Assembly (NCBI GenBank): GCA_012033095.1
Contig: JAAUPO010000231.1
Span: 1-5,142, forward strand
Direction: 5' to 3'
DNA from: Synechococcaceae cyanobacterium RL_1_2
GTDB lineage: Bacteria; Cyanobacteriota; Cyanobacteriia; Cyanobacteriales; JAAUPO01
Length of the DNA: 5,142 nt
In this document: positions 1 through 5,142 of the stretch, one piece after another
Position numbering within the stretch: the stretch's first letter is position 1
Layout of the letters: the number at the start of each line of letters is the position of its first letter
Program-made: the position numbers and the translations under genes
Notes under the pieces: model-generated
Databases searched by the model: none
Seen by the model: only the letters and a program-made list of their open reading frames with translations
What the model was told of the DNA's origin: nothing

Positions 1-1909
1 GCTCAATAATAAAATCATGCATTTCCGATTGGGGTAAATAGCCACTGACTCGATCCCAGTTTTCCAGTCGGTGATTCCTTCATAGCCCAAAATTTGACCC
101 CGGCGGGAGCTGACTAATTGTAGAGCTCTAGAGGTAAAGTCCTGGGGGATGGACACTTGAATTAATAGGATCGGCTCTAATAATTGGGGGCTACAGGCTG
201 GCATTGCTTCGGCCATGGCAATACGGGGCAGCCTGTTTGAAGGCCTGCTCCGAACTATCCACGGCATGGAAAGAACCATTGGTCAGGGTAACATCAATAT
301 CCACGATCGGGAAACCGAGGGGGCCTGTCGCTAAATACTCCTTAACCCCTTTTTCCACACCAGGAATGTATTGACGGGGCACAACTCCCCCCACAATGGT
401 TTCGTGGAAGTGAAACCCTTCCCCCCGACCCACCGGTTTAATGTCTAAATACACATCCCCAAATGCCCCATGGCCACCGCTTTGGTGTTTGTAACGGCCG
501 TGGCTAGAGGTGCTCTGTTTGATGGTTTCTTTGTAGGGAATTTTGGGTAATTCCGTCACCATGGGAATTTTATATTTCCGTTCGAGGCGGGCTAGGGCTA
601 CTTGCAAATGAATTTCCCCTTGACCCCATAAAATAATTTCCCTTGTGTCCCCGTGGTGTTCCCAATGGAGGGAAGGATCTTCTTCCTGGAGGCGATCGAG
701 GGCCCCAGCTAATTTCACTTCATCTTTACGATTTTTGGCCATCACGGCCAAAGCGTAAACTGGTTTGAGATTTTGGGCCCTAGGTAAAGGGGTAACTTCT
801 CCTTCCGCTAGGGTGTCCCCGGTCTTGGTACTGTTCAGGCGGTTGATGGCCACAATCTCTCCCACTTCCGCGATCGAGGTATAGGTCTGTTCTGCACCAA
901 GGAGATGATATAAACTACCAATGCGTTCTTGGCCTAAGGTCATGCCATCTTTGAGTTGACCTTGCCACACCCTAACCACCGATAGCTTACCCCCCTGGGG
1001 ATCAAGATAGGTTTTGAGAATTTGAATAATGGTTTGTTCGTCCTTGCCCATGGCTAAACCCCGCCGTTCAGCAGTGATATTAGGGGCTGGGGCTTCTTTT
1101 TTCAGGGCATCTAACAACGGTCTTACACCGTAATCCTGGTCTGCCATCCCAAAAAACACCGGGACAATTTGATCCGCGCTTAGCTCCTGTTTGAGATCCC
1201 GTATAATTTCCGCTTGGGGTGGCTCAATATCTTCTAACAACTCCTCTAATAGTTGATCATCAAAATTGGCCATGGCTTCTAACATATTGGCCCGGGCTAT
1301 TTTTTCCAACTCCCCTAACTCCTCAGGAAAAGGCACTGGATCGGCGGGGGAATTGGGGTGGTAATGATACGCCTGTTCTGTAACTAGATCGATATAACCC
1401 ACCAATTCATGGTTTTGCCAGATGGGATATTGTTGGGGAACGAGGGGTTTTTGGGCAATGGTGCTTAAAGCTTCTAATAGCTGTTGAAAATTTTCTTGGC
1501 CCCGATTCATTTTGTTGATAAATAGTAAATGGGGAATACGCCAATCGTTGAGAAATTTGAGCACTGGCGCGAGGATCAATACTTTATCTAAATCCGGTTC
1601 ACACACCACGATCGCAGTACCAGCTCCCACTAGGGCGTTATCGGTTTCCTGGGCAAATTCAATACTGCCGGGGCAATCTAAAAAGGTGAGGTGGATATCT
1701 TGGTAATCACATTCCGCGATCGTGACTTCAACGCCCATGGAACGTTGGGTTGCTTCGGGGGAACTATCGGAAATATGGGCCCCTTTACGGTTAATGGCTC
1801 CAGTTAAAAAGAGCATACTTTCAAGCAAAGTTGATTTACCACTACCGTAGGGGCCGACCACAGCTACGTTAAGTCGTTGACTGCTACTAGCATTAGTTAC
1901 TTGATTCAT
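1..1909 (-). CDS. fus: EF-G-family GTPase paralogue (EF-G2/EF-G-like), 3' end outside window, two frameshifts
   Basis: This is a cytosolic translational GTPase of the elongation factor G family, presumed to act on the ribosome. Numbering from the upstream in-frame ATG at 1954 (subtract 15 for the chosen start), I see the P-loop GPYGSGKS at 34-41, a switch I-like RSMGVEVTI at 71-79, DCPG at 93-96 and NKMN at 147-150. Domain II spans about 305-385, III about 398-472 and IV about 475-576 (HGRYKHQSGGHGAFGDVYLD, then GGVVPRQYIPGVEKG and AVDSSEQAFKQAA). Domain V follows after a frameshift and ends at the window edge with YLPQSEMHDFIIE. I chose the ATG at 1909 because the 15 residues before it (MFLLQAISVVIRINS) do not resemble an EF-G start. 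Neither ATG has a strong Shine-Dalgarno. The catalytic His of DTPGH is Ser and NKxD is NKMN, so this is a divergent paralogue, not the housekeeping EF-G. An extra G at 225-228 and a missing T at 60-63 break the frame and compensate each other. From memory it resembles Synechocystis sll0830; this is unchecked. Confidence 0.9.
60..63 (-). other. Probable -1 frameshift in the EF-G-like gene (T run one base too short)
   Basis: The domain V frame reads LVSSRRGQILGYEGITDWK and then degrades to TGIESVAIYPNRK. Adding one T to the plus-strand run TTTT gives GITDWKNWDRVSGYLPQSEM followed by HDFIIE, the standard EF-G ending. This shift cancels the one at 225-228, so the original frame is restored before the window edge. 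Confidence 0.8.
225..228 (-). other. Probable +1 frameshift in the EF-G-like gene (G run one base too long)
   Basis: As written, the gene reads FKQAAP and then an unrelated tail YCHGRSNASL followed by a stop at 191. Reading the plus-strand run GGGG as GGG gives FKQAARIAMAEAMPACSPQ, which continues in a normal EF-G domain V frame with no stop down to position 63. A one-base overcall in a homopolymer is the simplest explanation. Confidence 0.8.
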
Positions 1910-2007
1910 ACTGTTAATCCGAATTACTACTGAAATGGCTTGTAAGAGAAACATTGATCTGCCTTAACCCCTGGTGTTGGCCAAAATCAACCAAAATGAC
2001 CGAAACA

Positions 2008-2032
2008 AATGGTTAACATTGTCCGAACCATT
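2008..2032. repeat. Inverted repeat AATGGTT-N11-AACCATT
   Basis: Seven-base perfect arms at 2008-2014 and 2026-2032 are separated by 11 bases, a spacing suited to a dimeric regulator. It lies about 100 bases upstream of the EF-G-like start codon. A chance occurrence is possible at this arm length, and no protein is implicated. Confidence 0.35.
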
Positions 2033-2259
2033 ACCGTTAAATCCCTTAAAAAAAGTCTTGTTATTCTTAATTCAATAATGATGAAACGGGGGGAGGGAAC
2101 AATTTATTTAGTAATAACAATCAAGGTCAGGGTCATAAACTTTTAAGGCATCCTTGAATGGCTTATAAGGTAAAGGCATTAGTAAATTTGAAGATGGTTG
2201 ATCATTGGTTTGATCCTGGTGGAACCCCTTGAGGAACCAAGGCAATGGAGCTAATGGAA

Positions 2260-2305
2260 CTAAGTTATTGACTTTTGTCTTTACCCTAAGTTATTTACTT
2301 TTGTC
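2260..2305. repeat. Tandem direct repeat, two 20-base units at 26-base period
   Basis: The unit CTAAGTTATTKACTTTTGTC occurs at 2260-2279 and again at 2286-2305, differing only at one base (G at 2270, T at 2296). The six bases between them are TTTACC. The repeat sits about 165-210 bases upstream of the TPR start at 2471. The first copy contains TTGACT (2268-2273), a possible -35 element, with TTATTT 17 bases on as a poor -10. It may be a pair of regulator sites or a short local duplication. Confidence 0.75.
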
Positions 2306-2325
2306 GGTAATTTTTAGGTAAAAAT

Positions 2326-2356
2326 TTGGTTAAAGATTTAGTTAAAAATGTATAGG
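2326..2356 (+). promoter_or_regulatory. Weak candidate promoter for the TPR gene
   Basis: TTGGTT (2326-2331) is followed after 19 bases by TATAGG (2351-2356), which matches four of six -10 bases. Transcription would begin near 2363 and give a leader of about 110 bases before the ATG at 2471. Spacing and consensus match are both mediocre, so this is a guess. Confidence 0.25.
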
Positions 2357-2470
2357 GTTTCTATCTATGAGGTTACATCTTTCCTGGGGGCAGCTATGCT
2401 TTATTGCAATGTGTTGTAACTTCGGGCTAACCCAGGATTAAAAAATATCAATAAGCAAAAATTAATGTAA

Positions 2471-3360
2471 ATGAATATCAAGTTAAATCAATTTTTTCCA
2501 CTCATCCTAAAGGGGGCGAGCTTATTGGCCATTATGGTTTATCCCTTCCCTGGCCTAGGGGAAACCCTGACTGAAATTAGACCCTCCGTCCCCCAACTGC
2601 AGCGAAAATGGAAGAGGGCTTAGATTTTATTCAACAGGGCAATATCACCAAAGCGATCGCGGCATTTCGAGCGAGCATTGACCTTAATCCGGATCTAGCT
2701 CCTGCCCACTACAACTTAGGACTGGCTCTACGGCAAGAAGGCCAACTCCAATCATCGGCCAATGCCTTTTATCAAGCCCTCCGGATTGATCCTGATTTTG
2801 CTTATGCCTACGCTAGTTTGGGGGCGGCCCTCATGGAAGGCGGAAACTTTCCCCAAGCCATTGAGTATCTAAATCGTTCCATAGAGATTGATCCCACCAT
2901 CGGCATTGGCTATTACAATTTGGGTTTGATTTATTTCCAACAGCAACAAATTCCGGCCGCGATCGAGAAATTTCAACTGAGCCGTAGGTATAGCCCCAAT
3001 GCTCCGGAGTCTTCCTATTACCTTGGCCTCATTTATTTTAACCAGGGTAACTTCGATAAAGCTCAAAAAAACCTGGAAACGGCGATCGAGATCAGTCCTC
3101 GCTATCCTGAAGCCTATTATCAATTAGGGCTGGTATTTCTTCGACAAAATAAAAGCCAACTAGCTCTAGAATCCCTGCGAACCGCGATCGAAGTCAACCC
3201 TTACTACGCCGATGCCTATTATGTGGCAGGGATGATTTACCTCCAGCATAATTACAGGGCGGAAGCTTTACCCTTGTTAGATTATGCCCAAAAAGTTTAT
3301 GCCGCAGAGGGAAAAGAGGCTTGGGCTAATGGAGTGGCGAATATTTTATCCCAAATGTAA
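2471..3360 (+). CDS. Seven-repeat TPR protein with N-terminal signal/anchor segment, one probable frameshift
   Basis: TPR domains form a helical scaffold for protein-protein contacts; the partner is not deducible here. From the internal ATG at 2608 the frame is open for 250 residues. It consists of seven 34-residue TPR units at about 1-30, 31-64, 65-98, 99-132, 133-166, 167-200 and 201-234, with the usual pattern (YYNLGLIY, then A-x-x-x-F/L, then I-x-P) and a short helical tail ending NILSQM. In another frame, ATG 2471 opens a 46-codon segment, MNIKLNQFFPLILKGASL and so on. It has a hydrophobic stretch (GASLLAIMVYPFPGLG) typical of a signal peptide or anchor and reads up to VPQLQRK exactly where the TPR frame begins. 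One added A in the run at 2605-2608 joins them as QLQRKMEEGLDF, a protein of about 296 residues, probably exported or membrane-anchored. If the sequence is exact, only the 250-residue cytosolic form from 2608 exists; that ATG has no visible ribosome-binding site. Confidence 0.82.
2605..2608 (+). other. Probable -1 frameshift in the TPR gene (A run one base too short)
   Basis: With four A's the upstream frame ends at a TAG right after QRKWKRA, and the TPR frame starts at an ATG that overlaps the run. With five A's the reading is QRKMEEGLDF with no break. The seamless join of a hydrophobic leader to the first TPR helix supports a lost base. Confidence 0.65.
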
Positions 3361-3655
3361 AATTCAGTTGGTAGCCGTTGAGAAGCAATTACTTGCTTTC
3401 CAGCAGTGCGCTGGCCATGAAAATCTAGGACTACAGATTATCCATCACCGCTTTGATTACATATTTTTTAGTCAAATATATAGTCTTTTTAAATAATTAG
3501 GGGAAACAAATAGATCTGAAAACATTCTATTGAGAGGAACAGCCACCCCATACTAAATTAAATTGACTATATTTAGTCAACCTGGGGATCACTGGCTAAA
3601 TATTTTTGATTGCTTAATTTGTGTTAACCATAACCATTTAACGATCGCCTAAACC
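3361..3655. other. Convergent intergenic region between the TPR and HAD genes
   Basis: This stretch of 295 bases contains only 3' ends. Small hairpins lie just after the TPR stop: AAGCAA/TTGCTT at 3383-3398 and CCAGC/GCTGG at 3400-3414. Neither has a T-tract directly behind it, so neither is a confident terminator. T-rich runs follow at 3464-3469 and 3485-3489. TTTAGTCAA occurs twice (3467-3475 and 3572-3580), the second copy within the palindrome at 3563-3580. No gene is supported. Confidence 0.6.
3563..3580 (-). terminator. Possible terminator hairpin downstream of the HAD gene
   Basis: TTGACTA-TATT-TAGTCAA is a perfect 7-bp stem with a 4-base loop. Read on the minus strand it is followed by TTTAATTTAG, a T-rich tail, about 75 bases past the HAD stop codon. 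The stem is mostly A-T, so as an intrinsic terminator it would be weak; a protein-binding palindrome is equally possible. Confidence 0.35.
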
Positions 3656-4416
3656 TTAAGCGGCTTTTAATAAACAATGGGTCGTCGCTAATAGGTTGGG
3701 GTAAATAAAATCAGGGGTAAACTTTTTCAAGTAAAAATGACTGCGAATACCGCAAGTTAGGGCAATCACCGGAATATTTGCTTGTTTTGCAGCTATGATA
3801 TCAGCTTCGGTGTCCCCCACCATGAACGCATTTTGTTTACCATGGTCGGCGATCGCTTGATTTAAGAGGGCGACCTTATGCTCAGCATTATTAGGGTAAG
3901 CCATGCCATCTTCTTTAGAGCCATAAACATCCACAAAATGACGTTTAAGACCGTAGCTATTCAAAATATTATAAACTTGTTGTTCATTTCTGAGGGTGAC
4001 AATTACCAGCTTAACCCCCTGGGAATGAAGTAACCTTACCGCCCAATTAACCCCCCACTGCAAGCGATCGCGGCGGAGTAAATCTTGGTGGTTAACGATC
4101 GCCTTAACATGGGCAAGAAAAATTCAATTTGCTTTTCCCGTAACCCCGATCGCATGGCAATTTCCACGTCCGACACCCGGGTTTTCTTCATTTGCCAAAA
4201 CTGCTCACTACTGAGGGGGCTAAGTTTAAGCTCTTTACCATATTTGTGGTAGTGGGATTTGGTATAGGCTAGAGCACACTCATAGGTTCCGTAATATCGA
4301 GCGGAAACATCGACGATGGGACCATCAAAATCACAATATATGGTTAAATTGGTTTGATCCTGTTTTTGCTTTAACACTGGTTTAAATGGGCTGCCGTCGA
4401 TAAGTGCAGGTTTCAT
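3656..4416 (-). CDS. HAD-superfamily phosphatase (phosphoglycolate phosphatase-like), one probable frameshift
   Basis: This is a soluble HAD-like hydrolase, expected to be a Mg-dependent phosphatase using an aspartyl-phosphate intermediate; the substrate is unknown. After repair of one base it is about 253 residues, normal for subfamily I. Motif I is DFDGPIVD at 29-36 (nucleophile D29, acid/base D31). Motif II is the T of VIVTLRN at 141, motif III is K181 in AEHKVALL, and motif IV is GDTEAD at 201-206. The helical cap lies between motifs I and II. The frame breaks at 4118-4122: upstream reads EKQIEFFL and then drifts to a stop, while downstream resumes as AHVKAIVNHQDLLRRDRLQW. I chose the ATG at 4416; a TTG four codons upstream (4428) is the alternative, and neither shows a Shine-Dalgarno. 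A good promoter lies at 4451-4479. The gene is convergent with the TPR gene and has no operon partner in the window. If the frameshift is real, cap and catalytic motifs are separated and the enzyme is dead. Confidence 0.85.
4118..4122 (-). other. Probable -1 frameshift in the HAD gene (A run one base too short)
   Basis: On the coding strand GAA-TTT-TTC-TTG leads to a stop shortly after CSGGLIGR. With six T's instead of five it reads EFFLAHVKAIVNHQDLLRR and joins the downstream frame carrying motifs II-IV. The two open frames overlap by about 28 bases (4036-4063), and the downstream one has no good start codon of its own, only a TTG at 4063. Confidence 0.8.
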
Positions 4417-4450
4417 ATCAAAAAGCAAGTTTTTTGTAATATTTCTTTAC

Positions 4451-4479
4451 ATTATGGTCTAGGACGGAGATTTTGTCAT
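4451..4479 (-). promoter_or_regulatory. Sigma-70-type promoter for the HAD gene
   Basis: On the minus strand ATGACA (4479-4474) and CATAAT (4456-4451) each match five of six consensus bases and are separated by exactly 17 bases. Transcription should start near 4444, giving a short leader of about 28 bases to the ATG at 4416. A start there would also allow the TTG at 4428. Confidence 0.5.
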
Positions 4480-4729
4480 CTGTACTTTCACTTACATTGA
4501 CCAAATCGTTCATAATCGTTATTGATTAAGGTCACATCAAACTATTTTGCCGGTTCAAGTTACCTCCCCAACCATCCTAACGAAAGGCTTACCCATATTT
4601 GCTTAAGGGGTTATCAATATTTGTTTTGTTTGTGATTCGTTTAGCTAATAGATCTGTTTTCAGTAATATCTGGTTTTAAGCATCAAAACTGTATAAACAA
4701 GCAATCAATGGGAAGAAAAGATCAAAATT

Positions 4730-4840
4730 AGGACTTACGCACAAGCCGCCTAAATCATCCAAAGTTGGGGGACTTGCTTGAACGATTATCCCTAAACATC
4801 ATGGTTCCCAAGACAGAGTCGAAATTTTTGCGTAAGTCCT
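4730..4840. mobile_element. MITE-like element, 111 bp with perfect 12-bp terminal inverted repeats
   Basis: The left end AGGACTTACGCA (4730-4741) is the exact reverse complement of the right end TGCGTAAGTCCT (4829-4840). The 87-base interior has no gene. GGACTTACGCA-type ends recur, in my memory, at insertion sequences and small non-autonomous elements of cyanobacteria; this is not checked. AAAAT lies just outside both ends (4724-4728 and 4842-4846) and could be a target-site duplication, but it is off by one base from the repeat edges and A-rich, so this is weak. A 36-codon frame crosses the interior into the right repeat (ending KTESKFLRKS, stop at 4840-4842) and might be the 3' remnant of a transposase gene. 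Confidence 0.75.
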
Positions 4841-5008
4841 GAAAATATTACCTTCCCTAACATAGAAGGAATTAGATAGTTCATCTTCCTACAGTTGTAT
4901 AGAACCCATTTGGGATCTATCGGTAGATTTGTAATGCTTGAACTGTATTGATTTAATGCTGATCAGGTTAATTTTGATTAAGGTTTGTCGGCTCAAGCTT
5001 AGAGGGGG

Positions 5009-5044
5009 ACAAGTCCGATTAAAGCTTTGTAGAATCAGACTTGT
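5009..5044. repeat. Imperfect 12-bp inverted repeat (hairpin)
   Basis: ACAAGTCCGATT (5009-5020) pairs with AATCAGACTTGT (5033-5044) at 11 of 12 positions. The 12-base loop contains the palindrome AAAGCTTT. A T-run begins only about ten bases after the right arm, so it is not a textbook terminator. It could be a terminator of a gene to the right, an operator, or a small element remnant. Confidence 0.55.
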
Positions 5045-5142
5045 AGCGATCAATTTTTGTAAAAAATCAATAAAAAATTAAAACGTAAACCAGCATCAAA
5101 ATTAATTTACAAACGAAAAATCAACCTTTTCCCAGAATTTTG

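Larger units (their letters stand above)
1910..2470. other. Divergent intergenic region between the EF-G-like and TPR genes
   Basis: This stretch of about 560 bases is A+T-rich and I find no credible coding frame in it. It must hold the promoters and leaders of both flanking genes, which are transcribed away from each other. It contains an inverted repeat at 2008-2032, a tandem direct repeat at 2260-2305, a weak promoter-like pair near 2326-2356 and complementary segments at 2372-2437. I found no convincing promoter for the EF-G-like gene. Confidence 0.7.
4417..5142. other. Long non-coding region right of the HAD gene
   Basis: No frame of gene-like length or content is visible on either strand across these 726 bases, and I recognise no tRNA or structured RNA family. 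The region holds the HAD promoter (4451-4479), a repeated AATCGTT motif near 4500-4520, a MITE-like element (4730-4840), a small ATCTA-TCGG-TAGAT hairpin (4915-4928) and a longer inverted repeat (5009-5044). The last 90 bases are very A+T-rich. The next gene lies beyond the window. Confidence 0.6.

Noticed and set aside
1512..1706. 64-codon plus-strand frame
   Set aside because: It lies antisense inside the EF-G-like G domain and has no family-like features.
1910..1954. Upstream in-frame ATG at 1954 adding 15 residues to the EF-G-like protein
   Set aside because: The extension FLLQAISVVIRINS is hydrophobic and unlike an EF-G start. An AAGG lies upstream of it, so it is not excluded, but 1909 fits the family better.
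2869..3123. 84-codon minus-strand frame
   Set aside because: It is the antisense shadow of the TPR repeats; the repeated codon pattern keeps it open.
3284..3496. 70-codon plus-strand frame overlapping the TPR 3' end
   Set aside because: It starts within the TPR gene in another frame, has no ribosome-binding site and no recognisable content.
3656..4063. Separate 135-residue protein from the TTG at 4063
   Set aside because: It holds HAD motifs II-IV without motif I and has no proper start; it is the C-terminal half of the frameshifted gene.
4036..4428. Separate 130-residue protein from the TTG at 4428
   Set aside because: It is the N-terminal half of the HAD protein followed by an out-of-frame tail; it is not a gene of its own.
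4549..4575. T-loop-like GGTTCAAGT followed by CCCAACCA, suggesting a tRNA 3' end
   Set aside because: The flanking bases do not pair as a T stem or acceptor stem and no anticodon arm is present.
4732..4842. 36-codon open frame across the MITE-like element as a gene
   Set aside because: It is too short, begins inside the left terminal repeat and lacks a start signal; at most it is a transposase remnant.
1..5142. CRISPR array, toxin-antitoxin pair, phage genes or other novel multi-gene system
   Set aside because: There is no regular repeat-spacer series and no small gene pairs; the three genes are unrelated and on alternating strands.

Overview
The window looks like cyanobacterial chromosome, most likely Synechocystis or a close relative. 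Three perfect copies of the HIP1 octamer GCGATCGC (2653, 3849, 4064) and about eleven further CGATCG cores lie in 5.1 kb, a density typical of cyanobacteria. The gene types also fit: an EF-G paralogue, a secreted-type TPR protein and a HAD phosphatase. The genus is inferred from sequence style and memory, not from a search.

Layout. Positions 1-1909 (minus strand) hold most of a gene for a translation-factor GTPase of the EF-G family, which runs off the left edge about 20-30 codons before its expected end. Positions 1910-2470 are a divergent intergenic region with a near-perfect tandem repeat and small inverted repeats. Positions 2471-3360 (plus strand) encode a protein of seven TPR repeats with an apparent N-terminal signal or anchor segment. 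Positions 3361-3655 separate two convergent genes and contain small hairpins. Positions 3656-4416 (minus strand) encode a HAD-superfamily phosphatase. Positions 4417-5142 carry no convincing gene. They hold a good promoter for the HAD gene, a 111-bp element with perfect 12-bp terminal inverted repeats (MITE-like) and a second 12-bp imperfect inverted repeat.

All three genes are interrupted by single-base length changes in homopolymer runs. The EF-G gene has one extra G (225-228) and one missing T (60-63), the TPR gene lacks one A (2605-2608), and the HAD gene lacks one A on the plus strand (4118-4122). In each case correcting one base joins two frames into a continuous, family-like protein. 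This pattern is what homopolymer sequencing error looks like, so I annotate the genes across the shifts. If the shifts are real, all three loci are damaged.

The three genes are on alternating strands and show no sign of acting together. I see no defence system, CRISPR array, phage or biosynthetic cluster. The most biologically interesting point is the EF-G paralogue, whose G domain lacks the catalytic histidine (DCPGS instead of DTPGH) and has Asn for Asp in the guanine-specificity motif (NKMN instead of NKxD).
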